Below are positions 34,892-43,806 of a stretch of 64,000 bases of DNA, piece after piece; position 1 is the first letter of the stretch, and each line of letters begins with the position of its first letter. Location: NCBI RefSeq assembly GCF_003074055.1, contig NZ_CP029043.1, forward strand, positions 558,001 through 622,000, written 5' to 3'. The notes beneath the pieces were generated by a model. It saw nothing but the letters and a program-made list of their open reading frames with translations, was not told where the DNA came from and did not search any database. The position numbers and the translations under genes were made by a program. The stretch comes from Streptomyces nigra (GTDB lineage: Bacteria > Actinomycetota > Actinomycetes > Streptomycetales > Streptomycetaceae).

Positions 34892-37306
34892 ATGCGCACC
34901 ACCCGCCTGAGACGACTGGCCGCCGCGGCCACCGTCCTGTTCACCGCCACCGCGGCCCTGCCGGCCGCCGCGGCCGATCGGCCGGACCGTCACGACCGTC
35001 CTTCGCACGGCAGGCTGTCGGCCGAGATCCGCTACACCGAGTACGGCATCCCCCATATCGTCGCCGAGGACTACAAGTCGCTTGGCTTCGGCACCGGTTG
35101 GGCGCAGGCCGCCGACCAGGTGTGCGTCCTCGCCGACGGCTTCCTGACCGTGCGCGGCGAGCGCTCCCGGTTCCTCGGGCCGGACGCGGCGACCGACTTC
35201 TCGCTGTCGTCCGCGCGGACGAACCTCTCCAGCGATCTGTACTTCCGCGGTGTACGGCAGTCGCGGACCGTCGAGAAGCTGCTCGCACGGCCCGCGCCGC
35301 TCGGGCCGAGCCGCCAGGTCTCGGATCTGCTGCGCGGTTTCGCCTCCGGGTACAACGCGTGGCTGAAGCAGAACCGCGTCACCGACCCGGCCTGCGAGGG
35401 GGACGACTGGGTGCGGCCCGTGACGACGCTGGACGTGGCCGCGCGCTTCTACGCGTTCGCGGTGCTCGGCGGCCAGGGCGGATCCGTGGACGACATCACG
35501 GCCGCGCAGCCCCCGACCGGTTCCGCCGCCCGCTCCGGGAGCACCGCACCCGACGCGGACGCGGTGATCCGGGCCGTACGGCAGCGGACCGCCGACGCCG
35601 CGATGGGGTCGAACGCGGTGGCGTTCCGGGGCGACACCACGGCGAACGGCCGCGGTCTGCTGCTGGGCAACCCGCACTACCCGTGGCAGGGCGGCCGCCG
35701 CTTCTGGCAGGCGCAGCAGACGATTCCCGGTGAACTGAACGTCGCGGGTGGGTCGTTGCTCGGCTCGCCGACGATCTCCATCGGGTACAACGCCCATGTG
35801 GCGTGGAGCCACACCGTGTCGACCGGTGTCCCGTTCAATCTGCACCAGCTGACGCTGGATCCGGCCGACCCGACCGTCTATCTCGTGGACGGCCGGCGGG
35901 AACGGATGAAGAAGCGGACCGTGACGGTCGCGGTCAAGGGCGGTGCCCCGGTGACCCGCACCCAGTGGTGGACCCGGTACGGGCCCGTCGTCGCCGACCC
36001 GGGCGGCAACCCGCCGCTGCCCTGGACGGCGACCACGGCGTTCGCGCTGCACGACCCGAACGCCGCGAACATGCGGTTCGCCGACACCTCGCTCGGCTTC
36101 AGCAAGGCCCGCAGCACGGCCGACGTGCTGAAGTCGCTGTCCCGGCACCAGGGTCTGCCGTGGGTGAACACCATCGCCGCCGACTCCTCGGGGCACTCGC
36201 TGTTCAGCCAGTCGCAGGTGCTGCCCCGGATCACCGACGACCTGGCGGCGCGCTGCTCCACGCCGCTGGGCAAGGCCACGTATCCGGCGGCGGGCCTCGC
36301 CGTCCTCGACGGTTCGCGCGGTGACTGCGCGCTCGGCCGGGATGCCGACGCCGTGCAGCCGGGGACGTTCGGGCCGGCGCGCATGCCGACACTGAAGGAC
36401 GCGCCGTACGTGGAGAACTCCAACGACAGCGCCTGGCTCACCAACGCCGACCGGCCGCTGACCGGGTACGAGCGGATCTTCGGCACGGTCGGCACCCAGC
36501 GTTCGCCGCGCACGCGCGGTGCCGTCGAGGACGTTGCGGCGATGGCGCGCGAGGGCTCGCTGACCGTACGGGACCTGGAGCGGCAGCAGTTCGCGAACCG
36601 GGTGCCCGTCGCCGATCTGGCGGCGGACGACGTGGCGACGGCGTGCGCCGGGCTGCCGGGCGGGACGACGACGGGCAGCGACGGCAAGGCGGTCGACGTG
36701 TCGGCGGCCTGCCGGGTGCTCGCGGCGTGGGACCGCACCATGGACACCGGCAGCCGTGGGGCCCTGCTGTTCGACCGGTTCTGGCGGAAGTTCAACGCGT
36801 CGGTTCCGGCGGCCGAGCGGTGGAAGGTGCCGTTCTCGGCGGCGGACCCGGTGCGCACCCCGAACACTCTCAACACCGGCGCGCCCGGGTTCGCGAGGGC
36901 GCTCGCGGACGCGGTGGCCGAGCTGAGGGCGGCGGGCATCGCGCTGGACTCCCGGCTGGGCGAGCACCAGTTCGTCGTACGGAACGGGCAGCGCATCGCC
37001 GTTCCGGGCGGCACCGAGCAGCTCGGGGTGTGGAACAAGGTGGAGCCGGTGTGGAATGCCGCGCAGGGCGGCTACCCGGAGGTGACGACCGGCTCCAGCC
37101 ACATCCAGGCGGTCGGCTGGGACGGCAGCCGCTGCCCGGTGGCGCGGACGCTGCTGACGTACGCGCAGTCCTCCAACTCGAGGTCGCCGCACTTCAGCGA
37201 CCAGACCCGGCTGTTCTCGGGTGAGAAGTGGGTGACGGCGCGGTTCTGCGAGAAGGACGTCCTGGCGTCGCCCGCGCTGCGGATCGTGCGGGTGCGCGAG
37301 CGCTGA
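34892..37306 (+). CDS. Secreted penicillin acylase-family Ntn hydrolase
   Basis: An 804-residue exported preproenzyme. The signal peptide (residues 1-28, RTTRLRRLAAAATVLFTATAALPAAAA) is followed by the alpha-chain region (about 35-215) and a spacer. The autocatalytic nucleophile is S240 in AAMGSNAVAF, and the beta chain runs to the end (including GNPHYPWQGGRRFWQ and AWSHTVSTG). Family members hydrolyse amides: beta-lactams, acyl-homoserine lactones, aculeacin or cyclic lipopeptide side chains. The sequence fits the AHL/aculeacin-acylase branch better than penicillin G acylase, so quorum quenching or lipopeptide deacylation is plausible. The ATG at 34892 follows CGGGAGGCACG. A strong terminator follows. 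Confidence 0.86.
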   Translation: MRTTRLRRLAAAATVLFTATAALPAAAADRPDRHDRPSHGRLSAEIRYTEYGIPHIVAEDYKSLGFGTGWAQAADQVCVLADGFLTVRGERSRFLGPDAATDFSLSSARTNLSSDLYFRGVRQSRTVEKLLARPAPLGPSRQVSDLLRGFASGYNAWLKQNRVTDPACEGDDWVRPVTTLDVAARFYAFAVLGGQGGSVDDITAAQPPTGSAARSGSTAPDADAVIRAVRQRTADAAMGSNAVAFRGDTTANGRGLLLGNPHYPWQGGRRFWQAQQTIPGELNVAGGSLLGSPTISIGYNAHVAWSHTVSTGVPFNLHQLTLDPADPTVYLVDGRRERMKKRTVTVAVKGGAPVTRTQWWTRYGPVVADPGGNPPLPWTATTAFALHDPNAANMRFADTSLGFSKARSTADVLKSLSRHQGLPWVNTIAADSSGHSLFSQSQVLPRITDDLAARCSTPLGKATYPAAGLAVLDGSRGDCALGRDADAVQPGTFGPARMPTLKDAPYVENSNDSAWLTNADRPLTGYERIFGTVGTQRSPRTRGAVEDVAAMAREGSLTVRDLERQQFANRVPVADLAADDVATACAGLPGGTTTGSDGKAVDVSAACRVLAAWDRTMDTGSRGALLFDRFWRKFNASVPAAERWKVPFSAADPVRTPNTLNTGAPGFARALADAVAELRAAGIALDSRLGEHQFVVRNGQRIAVPGGTEQLGVWNKVEPVWNAAQGGYPEVTTGSSHIQAVGWDGSRCPVARTLLTYAQSSNSRSPHFSDQTRLFSGEKWVTARFCEKDVLASPALRIVRVRER

Positions 37307-37311
37307 GCGGT

Positions 37312-37356
37312 CACGGCCCCGCCGCGCATCCTCGACGGGCGCGGGGCGGGGCCGTG
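37312..37356. terminator. Terminator hairpin between acylase and acyl-CoA synthetase genes
   Basis: A perfect 12-bp stem (CACGGCCCCGCC / GGCGGGGCCGTG), with inner GCGC pairing, lies between convergent stops at 37306 and 37394. Confidence 0.85.
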
Positions 37357-37393
37357 CCGTCTTGGACGGGCCTCTCACACGGGTATGGGCCAC

Positions 37394-38971
37394 TTACATG
37401 GGCCGGGTCCGGCCCTGCCAGTACGGGTCGCGCAACCGCCGTTTGTACAGCTTGCCGTTGGGGTCCCGCGGCATCTCGGGGACGAAGTCGACGCTGCGGG
37501 GCCGCTTGTAGCCGGCGAGCCGTTCGGCGCAGTGGGCGAGGACGGCGTCCGCGAGGGCGGGGCCGGGTTCGTGGCCGGGGGCCGGCTCGACGACGGCCTT
37601 GACCTCCTCGCCCCAGTCGTCGTGCGGGATGCCGAAGGCGGCGGCGTCGGCGACCGCGGGATGCGAGAGCAGCACGGACTCGATCTCGGCGGGGTAGATG
37701 TTGACCCCGCCCGAGATGATCATGTCGATCTTGCGGTCGCGGAGGAAGAGATAGCCCTCCTCGTCGAGGTAGCCGAGGTCTCCGACGGTGAAGAGGTCGC
37801 CGACGCGGTTGGCGCGCGTCTTGGCCTCGTCCTTGTGGTAGCTGAAGCCGCCGGTGTCCATCCGCAGGTAGACGGTGCCTAGTTCGCCGGGCGGGAGCCG
37901 GTCGCCCTCGTCGTCGAGGACGGCGACCTCGCTGATCGGCCAGGCCCTGCCGACCGTTCCGGGTTTCTTCAGCCAGTCCTCGGCGGTCGCGAACGTCCCG
38001 CCGCCCTCGCTGGCGGCGTAGTACTCCTCGACGCACGGCCCCCACCAGTCGAGCATCGCCCGTTTGACGTGCTCGGGGCAGGGCGCGGCGCCGTGCAGGG
38101 CGTGCCGCATGGAGGAGACGTCGTAGCGGGCCCGGGTCTCCTCGGGCAGGGCGAGCAGCCGGTGGAACTGGGTCGGCACCATATGGGTGTGGGTGCAGCG
38201 GTGGGTGTCGATGGCGCGGAGCATGTCCTCCGGGGTCCACTTGTCCATCAGCACCAGCCGGTGGCCGATGTGCAGGGACGCGCCCGCGAACTGGAGCACC
38301 GCGGTGTGGTAGAGCGGCGAGCACACGAGGTGGACGTCGTCGAAGGACGGCCGGATGCCGAAGATGCCGAGGAAGCCGCCCAGATAGGCCTCCTCGGGGG
38401 CCTTGCCGGACAGCGGGCGGCGGATGCCGCGGGGTCGGCCGGTGGTGCCGGAGGTGTAGTTCATGACCCAGCCGAGGGTGCGGTCGGCGGGCGGCGACTC
38501 CGGTTGCCCGTCGAGGAGTTCGCGGTACGGCCGGAGGCCCTCGGCGGTGCCGACGGAGTAGCGGTGGGCCGGTGGGAGGCCCGCCTCGTCGGCGGCCTGG
38601 CGTGCGGCGGCCGCGTAGCGCTCGTGTGCGATGAGCACCTTGGCGCCGGAGTCGGCGACGATCCAGGCGATCTCGGGGCCGACGAGATGGTGGTTGACGG
38701 GCACGAGGTAGAAGCCGGCCTGCCCGGCCGCCAGATAGGCGGTGAGGAATTCGACGGAGTTGGGGAGGACGACGGCGAAGGCGTCGCCGCGTTCCAGTCC
38801 GGCGGCCCGCAGGCCGTGCACGAGGCGGTTGGCGTCGGCGTGCAGCCGGCCGGCGGCCCACCGCTCGCCGTCGGGGGTGACGAGGACGGTGCGGTCGGGT
38901 GCGGCGGTGGCCTGGGCCCAGAAGCCGACGGGTGCCGTGTTCCCGGCGGGTGCGGTGGAGGCACTGGTCAT
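37394..38971 (-). CDS. Acyl-CoA synthetase coupled to a nitronate monooxygenase-like gene
   Basis: A 525-residue ANL ligase. The P-loop is MNYTSGTTGRPRGIRRPL near residue 168. EEYYAASEGGGTF, VGDLGYLDEEGYLFLRDRKIDMIISGGVNIYP and the lysine tail MPRDPNGKLYKRRLRDPYW are visible. The IRRPL segment after the P-loop is also seen in FadD-type ligases of actinobacterial lipid clusters. The ATG at 38971 overlaps the stop of the upstream nitronate monooxygenase-like gene by 4 bases, so the two are translationally coupled and probably share a pathway. Their likely operator is at 40120. Substrate unknown. Confidence 0.86.
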   Translation of the reverse strand: MTSASTAPAGNTAPVGFWAQATAAPDRTVLVTPDGERWAAGRLHADANRLVHGLRAAGLERGDAFAVVLPNSVEFLTAYLAAGQAGFYLVPVNHHLVGPEIAWIVADSGAKVLIAHERYAAAARQAADEAGLPPAHRYSVGTAEGLRPYRELLDGQPESPPADRTLGWVMNYTSGTTGRPRGIRRPLSGKAPEEAYLGGFLGIFGIRPSFDDVHLVCSPLYHTAVLQFAGASLHIGHRLVLMDKWTPEDMLRAIDTHRCTHTHMVPTQFHRLLALPEETRARYDVSSMRHALHGAAPCPEHVKRAMLDWWGPCVEEYYAASEGGGTFATAEDWLKKPGTVGRAWPISEVAVLDDEGDRLPPGELGTVYLRMDTGGFSYHKDEAKTRANRVGDLFTVGDLGYLDEEGYLFLRDRKIDMIISGGVNIYPAEIESVLLSHPAVADAAAFGIPHDDWGEEVKAVVEPAPGHEPGPALADAVLAHCAERLAGYKRPRSVDFVPEMPRDPNGKLYKRRLRDPYWQGRTRPM

Positions 38972-40077
38972 CGGTCGCTCCTTCCGGCGATGCGGTTGAT
39001 GCGGTCGACGGCCCGTTCGAAGCCGCGGGTGAGGTCGTCGAAGACCTCCTGGACGCTGCGTTCGGCGGTCATCCGGCCGACGATCTGCCCGACCGGGGTG
39101 CCGAGGAGCGGTTCCACCTCGTACCGCTGGATGCGGGAGACGGCCTCGGCGACGAGGAGTCCCTGGAGGGGCATGGGCAGCGGGCCGGGGCTGTCCGCGC
39201 CGTCCCAGGCGTCGGTCCACTCGGTGCGCAGCTGACGGGCGGGTTTACCGGTGAGGGCGCGGGAGCGGACCGTGTCGGAGGACGTGGCCGCGAGGAGCTT
39301 GCGGGTGAGGGCGGGCGAGTGCAGATCCGCCTCGGTGGTGGTGAGCCACATAGAGCCCAGCCACACACCCTGTGCGCCGAGACTGAGCGCGGCGCACACC
39401 TGCTCTCCGCTGCCGATGCCTCCGGCCGCGAGGACGGGCAGCGGGTGGACCTCGGCCACGACCTCCGGGGTGAGCACCATGGAGGCGATCTCTCCGGTGT
39501 GGCCGCCCGCCTCGTAGCCCTGTGCGACGACGATGTCGATGCCGGCGTCCTTGTGCTTGCGGGCGTGGCGGGCGCTGCCCGCGAGGGCGGCGACGAGCAC
39601 GCCCCGGTCGTGGGCGCGGGCGACGATGTCCGGGGGCGGGGAGCCGAGGGCGTTGGCGAGCAGCCGGATGGGGTGGTCGAAGGCGACGTCGAGCTGGGCG
39701 CGGGCGACCTGTTCCATCCAGCCGGTGATGCGCCAGCCTGCGGCCTCCCCGGCGGGCAGGTCGGGCACCCCGTACTTGGCGAGGGTGTCCTGCACGAACT
39801 GCCGGTGCCCGGGCGGGATCATCGCCTCGACGTCGGCCTCGCTGACGCCCTCGACCTTCCGTGCGGGCATCACGACGTCGAGGCCGTAGGGCAGCCCGCC
39901 GACGTGGGCGTCGATCCAGTCGAGGTCGTGGGCGAGGTCGTCCGGGGCCGTGTAGCGGACCGCGCCGAGCACCCCGAAGCCGCCGGCCCGGCTGATGGCC
40001 GCGGCGACGGCGGGGAACGGCGTGAAGCCGAAGACGGCGTGCTCGACTCCCAGGGTGGTGCTCAGCTCCGTCTGCAT
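38968..40077 (-). CDS. Nitronate monooxygenase/2-nitropropane dioxygenase-like flavoprotein
   Basis: A 369-residue TIM-barrel FMN protein. FGFTPFPAVAAAISRAGGFGVLGAVRY, VAQGYEAGGHTGEIASMVL with its catalytic-type His, VLAAGGIGSGEQVCAALSLGAQGVWLGS (FMN phosphate site) and TTEAD are the family marks. In actinobacterial lipid and steroid clusters such proteins act as enoyl-CoA or steroid-ring reductases (for example IpdC) rather than on nitronates, so the name may mislead. It is first in an operon with an acyl-CoA synthetase. The ATG at 40077 lies 42 bases below the TCTGAC-N5-GTCAGA palindrome. Confidence 0.82.
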   Translation of the reverse strand: MQTELSTTLGVEHAVFGFTPFPAVAAAISRAGGFGVLGAVRYTAPDDLAHDLDWIDAHVGGLPYGLDVVMPARKVEGVSEADVEAMIPPGHRQFVQDTLAKYGVPDLPAGEAAGWRITGWMEQVARAQLDVAFDHPIRLLANALGSPPPDIVARAHDRGVLVAALAGSARHARKHKDAGIDIVVAQGYEAGGHTGEIASMVLTPEVVAEVHPLPVLAAGGIGSGEQVCAALSLGAQGVWLGSMWLTTTEADLHSPALTRKLLAATSSDTVRSRALTGKPARQLRTEWTDAWDGADSPGPLPMPLQGLLVAEAVSRIQRYEVEPLLGTPVGQIVGRMTAERSVQEVFDDLTRGFERAVDRINRIAGRSDR

Positions 40078-40119
40078 GGGCGCAGGATGCCGCAGTCACC
40101 CGGACGACGGAAGACCTTT

Positions 40120-40136
40120 TCTGACACATCGTCAGA
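40120..40136. promoter_or_regulatory. Palindromic operator TCTGAC-N5-GTCAGA, copy 2
   Basis: The same perfect inverted repeat as at 27249 (spacer ACATC here, AGGCA there), again preceded by TTT and followed by T. It sits 43 bases upstream of the nitronate monooxygenase-like start. Confidence 0.65.
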
Positions 40137-40180
40137 TCATTGTTCCGGGCCGCACCGTTGACAGGACCCACTCCTGACAG

Positions 40181-40220
40181 GAAAGTTTCACCCGGCACGA
40201 CGATCACGAAAGATACTTTC
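40181..40220 (+). promoter_or_regulatory. Two GAAAG/CTTTC inverted repeats upstream of the serine hydrolase
   Basis: GAAAGTTTC (40181-40189) and GAAAGATACTTTC (40208-40220) are small AT-rich palindromes in GC-rich surroundings, 25-64 bases before the GTG start. They resemble LacI- or ROK-type operators of Streptomyces carbohydrate genes. A TTGACA occurs at 40158-40163 but no good -10 follows. Confidence 0.4.
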
Positions 40221-40244
40221 AGCCGGAACGGTGGGAGGACCTCG

Positions 40245-42011
40245 GTGACGGACGACAAAGCGGGCCTGACGCGACGTCAACTCGGCAGGGGGGTCATGGC
40301 CCTGGGCGGCGCCCTCGCGCTCGCCCCTCTCCCGGCGGTGCCCGCGGCCGCGGCGACCGGCCAGGCCGGCACCCTGCGGCACGGCTCCGCGGAGCGCGCC
40401 GGCCTTCTCTCCTCCGCGCTGCGCCGGCTCGTCACCGACGCCGAGACGTTCCTCGGCCCGTCGCCGCAGCACCCCTGGTACGCGGGCGCGGTCCTGCTGG
40501 CCGGGCGCGGCGACACCGTCGCCCTGCACGAGCCCATCGGCATGGCGGTGCGCTACCAGGACTACGACGACAAGACCGACACGGGCGTGGAGTTCCCCGC
40601 CGACCAGCTGATACCGATGGCCGAGGACACCGTCTTCGACCTGGCCTCGGTCTCCAAGCTGTTCACCTCGATCCTCGCCGTCCAGCAGATCGAGCGCGGC
40701 GAGCTCGGCCTGGAGGCGACGGTCGCGTCCCACCTCCCGGAGTTCGGGCGGGCCGGCAAGCAGGACATCACGATCCGTCAGCTCCTCACCCACACCTCGG
40801 GGTTCCGGGCCTGGATCCCGCTCTACGGCGCGCCCACCCACGAGGGGAAGCTCCAGCTCATCTGGGACGAGGCGCCGCTCAACGCGCCGGGCAGCACGTA
40901 TCTGTACTCCGACCTCAACCTGATCTCCCTCCAGCTCGTCCTGGAGAAGATCACCGGCCGCACCCTCGACACCCTGCTCCACGACGAGATCACCGGCCCG
41001 CTCGGCATGCGCCACACCCGCTACAACCCGCCCGCCTCCTGGAAGCCGCGCATCGCGGCCACCGAGGTCGCCCGCAGACCGTGGTCCGGCCTGGACCGGG
41101 GACTGGTGTGGGGCGAGGTGCACGACGAGAACGCCTTCAGCCTCGGCGGCGTCGCGGGCCATGCCGGGGTGTTCTCCACCGCCTGGGACCTCGCGATCCT
41201 CGGCCGGACCCTGCTCAACGGCGGCTCCTACGGCCGGGCACGCGTCCTGGAGCCGGACTCGGTGGAGCTGATGTTCACGGACTTCAACACCGCGTTCCCC
41301 GGCGACGAGCACGGCCTCGGCTTCGAGCTCTACCAGCACTGGTACATGGGCGCCATGGCCACCCCGCGCACGGCCGGTCACACCGGGTTCACCGGTACCT
41401 CGCTGGTCCTCGACCCGACGACGGACTCCTTCCTCGTCGTGCTCGGCAACTCCGTGCATCCTGTGCGCAGTTGGCGGTCCGGGTCGGCGCCCCGGGTGGC
41501 CGCGGCGAACAACATGGCGCGCGCGGTCCCGGTGCGCCCGGCCCACGGACGCACCGCCTGGTTCTCGGGGATGGCCGGCGCGACGACCGCCACGCTCGCG
41601 CTGCCCGCCCTCGACACCTCGCGCGGCGGCGCCCGGCTGCGCTGCGCGGTGTGGTGGGACACCGAGCCGGCGGCGGACGTCCTCGCGCTGGAGGCGTCCA
41701 CGGACGAGGGCGCCACCTGGGAGCCGCTGCCCTTCACGACCACGCGCAAGGGCGACGGGGCCGAGGAGCACCCGGCCGGCACCGTCTCCGGCTGGTCCGG
41801 CCGGGCCTGGCACCGGCTGACCGCGCCGCTGCCCGCCGACCCGGCCCTGCGGGTGCGCTGGCGCTACACCACCGACCGGCTCTATGTGGGCCGGGGCGCG
41901 TACGTCGACGGGCTGCGGGTCGAGAGGTCGCACCGGGTGCTGTACGACGAGTCCCGCCCGGCCGACGCCGCACGGCTGACGGCCACCGGCTGGACGGCGT
42001 CCGCGGACTGA
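40245..42011 (+). CDS. Tat-exported beta-lactamase-family serine hydrolase
   Basis: A 588-residue exported class C beta-lactamase/PBP-like hydrolase. The twin-arginine signal TRRQLG with a following hydrophobic core ends at about residue 37. Catalytic motifs are S135-V-S-K138 (SxxK), Y221-S-D (YxN-like) and H379-T-G (HTG). A C-terminal beta-rich domain (about 430-588, WWDTEPAADVLALEAS) may bind substrate or wall. It could be a D-amino-acid or wall-peptide hydrolase or an esterase; a role in muropeptide turnover is only a guess from family and promoter. The GTG at 40245 follows GGGAGG. It converges with the desaturase-like gene, 7 bp apart. Confidence 0.82.
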   Translation: MTDDKAGLTRRQLGRGVMALGGALALAPLPAVPAAAATGQAGTLRHGSAERAGLLSSALRRLVTDAETFLGPSPQHPWYAGAVLLAGRGDTVALHEPIGMAVRYQDYDDKTDTGVEFPADQLIPMAEDTVFDLASVSKLFTSILAVQQIERGELGLEATVASHLPEFGRAGKQDITIRQLLTHTSGFRAWIPLYGAPTHEGKLQLIWDEAPLNAPGSTYLYSDLNLISLQLVLEKITGRTLDTLLHDEITGPLGMRHTRYNPPASWKPRIAATEVARRPWSGLDRGLVWGEVHDENAFSLGGVAGHAGVFSTAWDLAILGRTLLNGGSYGRARVLEPDSVELMFTDFNTAFPGDEHGLGFELYQHWYMGAMATPRTAGHTGFTGTSLVLDPTTDSFLVVLGNSVHPVRSWRSGSAPRVAAANNMARAVPVRPAHGRTAWFSGMAGATTATLALPALDTSRGGARLRCAVWWDTEPAADVLALEASTDEGATWEPLPFTTTRKGDGAEEHPAGTVSGWSGRAWHRLTAPLPADPALRVRWRYTTDRLYVGRGAYVDGLRVERSHRVLYDESRPADAARLTATGWTASAD

Positions 42012-42018
42012 CGGGCCG

Positions 42019-43599
42019 TCACGACCCGTCGCCGGCCTCCAGCACGGCCATCGCCGCGTTGTGCCCCGGCACACCGCTCACCCCTCCCCCGCGCACGGCA
42101 CCCGCCCCGCACAGCAGGACGTTCGCGTGGCGGGTCTCCACGCCCCAGCGGCCGGTGGACTCGCCGGCGTACGGCCAGGACAGCTCCCGGTGGAAGATGT
42201 TCCCGCCGGGCAGGCGCAGGTCGCGTTCGAGGTCGAGAGGCGTCTTCGCCTCGATGCAGGGGCGCCCGTCCGCGTCGGTCGCCAGGCAGTCGGCGAGCGG
42301 TTCGGCGAGATGGGCGTCCAGCTGGGCCAGCGTCGACGCCAGCAGGTCCTCGCGGACCGCGTCGTTGTCCTTCTCGAACAGCCGCGCGGGGGTGTGGAGG
42401 CCGAACAGGGTGAGCGTCTGGTAGCCCTTCTCGACGAGGTCGGGTCCGAGGATCGTCGGATCGGTCAGGGAGTGACAGTAGATCTCGGACGGCGGCGCGG
42501 CGGGAAGCTCCCCGGCGGCGGCCTGGGCGTGGGCCGCGGCCAGTTGCTCGTAGCCCTCGGCGATGTGGAAGGTGCCGGCGAACGCCTCACGGGGGTCGAC
42601 GGAGGTGTCGCGCAGCCGGGGCAGCCGCTTCAGCAGCATGTTCACCTTCAGCTGGGCGCCCTCGGCGGGCTCCGGGGCCGGGTCCCCGGTGAGGGCGGCC
42701 AGCTCCTGCGGGGAGGCGTTCACCAGGACGTGGCGGGCGGCGGCGACGCCCTCGCCGTCCGCCGTGCGGTAGGTGACCTCGGCGGTACGGCCGTCGGTGT
42801 CGATGCGCACGGCCTCGTGTCCGGTGACCAGGACGGCGCCGGCCGCGCGGGCCGCCTCGGCGAGGGCGTCGGTGAGCGCGCCCATGCCGCCGACGGGGAC
42901 GTCCCAGTCGCCGGTGCCGCCGCCGATCACGTGATAGAGGAAGCAGCGGTTCTGCCGCAGGGAGGGGTCGTGGGCGTCGGCGAACGTGCCGATCAGGGCG
43001 TCCGTGAGGACCACGCCCCGCACCAGGTCGTCCTGGAAGCGCTCCTCGACGGCGACACCGACCGGCTCCTCGAACAGGGCCCGCCAGGCGTCGTCGTCGG
43101 CCACACGCCGGCGCAGCTCGTCCCGGCTCGGCAGGGGTTCGGTGAGGGTCGGGAACACCCGCCGGGCGACCTCGCCGGTCATGCCGTAGAAGCGCTGCCA
43201 CGCCTCGTACTCGCGCTCGCCGCCGGTCAGCCGGGCGAACGCCTCCCGGGTGCGCTCCGGCCCGCCGCCGACCAGCAGCCCGGTCGGCCGCCCGTCCCGT
43301 TCCACCGGCGTGTACGAGGAGACGTCCCGCTTGCGGACCTGGAAGCTCAGCCCCAGATCGCGGACGATCTTGTCAGGCAGCAGGCTGACCAGGTACGAGT
43401 AGCGCGAGAGCCGGGCGTCGACCCCGGCGAAGGGGCGCGTGGACACGGCCGCCCCGCCCGTGTGGTCCAGCCGCTCCAGCACCAGCACGGACCGGCCGGC
43501 CCGGGCCAGATAGGCGGCGGCGACCAGGCCGTTGTGACCTCCGCCGACGATGACGGCGTCGTACGTACGGTGTCCGGGGCGTGCGTCGTGTACGGGCAT
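42019..43599 (-). CDS. Phytoene desaturase-family FAD oxidoreductase
   Basis: A 526-residue flavoprotein. The N-terminal dinucleotide fold is DAVIVGGGHNGLVAAAYLARAG with VLERLDHTGGAA, and the C-terminal FAD motif is LCGAGAVRGGGVSGVPGHNAA. It belongs to the CrtI/retinol-saturase-like group, which desaturates, isomerises or saturates polyenes, but no other carotenoid genes are in the window, so its substrate is open. The ATG at 43599 follows AAGGACC; an upstream in-frame ATG at 43626 lacks a site. A palindromic repeat element lies just upstream. Confidence 0.82.
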   Translation of the reverse strand: MPVHDARPGHRTYDAVIVGGGHNGLVAAAYLARAGRSVLVLERLDHTGGAAVSTRPFAGVDARLSRYSYLVSLLPDKIVRDLGLSFQVRKRDVSSYTPVERDGRPTGLLVGGGPERTREAFARLTGGEREYEAWQRFYGMTGEVARRVFPTLTEPLPSRDELRRRVADDDAWRALFEEPVGVAVEERFQDDLVRGVVLTDALIGTFADAHDPSLRQNRCFLYHVIGGGTGDWDVPVGGMGALTDALAEAARAAGAVLVTGHEAVRIDTDGRTAEVTYRTADGEGVAAARHVLVNASPQELAALTGDPAPEPAEGAQLKVNMLLKRLPRLRDTSVDPREAFAGTFHIAEGYEQLAAAHAQAAAGELPAAPPSEIYCHSLTDPTILGPDLVEKGYQTLTLFGLHTPARLFEKDNDAVREDLLASTLAQLDAHLAEPLADCLATDADGRPCIEAKTPLDLERDLRLPGGNIFHRELSWPYAGESTGRWGVETRHANVLLCGAGAVRGGGVSGVPGHNAAMAVLEAGDGS

Positions 43600-43639
43600 G
43601 GTCCTTGGTAACACGGGGTGATCCACTGGGGCCAGGGCC

Positions 43640-43791
43640 AGGGTCTTTCGGTTGGATCAGGCCGGATCAGGGAGCGGGGTCCGGTGCCGTGCATCGCAAG
43701 GCGGAGGAGGGCGCCATGGCAACCGACGACAACGCGGCGAGGTGCGGCCCCGGACCCCGCGAGCCCGGCCTGATCCAAATGAGAGGCCCTA
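43640..43791. repeat. MITE-like palindromic element, copy 3
   Basis: A 152-bp element with 25-bp inverted arms (43640-43664 and 43767-43791) identical at 21 positions, including perfect TTGGATCAGGCCG. Its interior carries TGCATCGCAAGGCGGAGG and GACAACGCGGCGAGGTGC, the same core boxes as the 8.8-9.1 kb copies but with different arms. It sits between the kinase 3' end and the desaturase-like gene start. Confidence 0.75.
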
Positions 43792-43806
43792 GGGGGTGCG
43801 CCCGGG

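Noticed and set aside
38968..40077. IpdC-type steroid ring reductase assignment for the nitronate monooxygenase-like protein
   Set aside because: The family is broad and no KstR2 box or other ipd genes are nearby, so only the fold-level name is supported.
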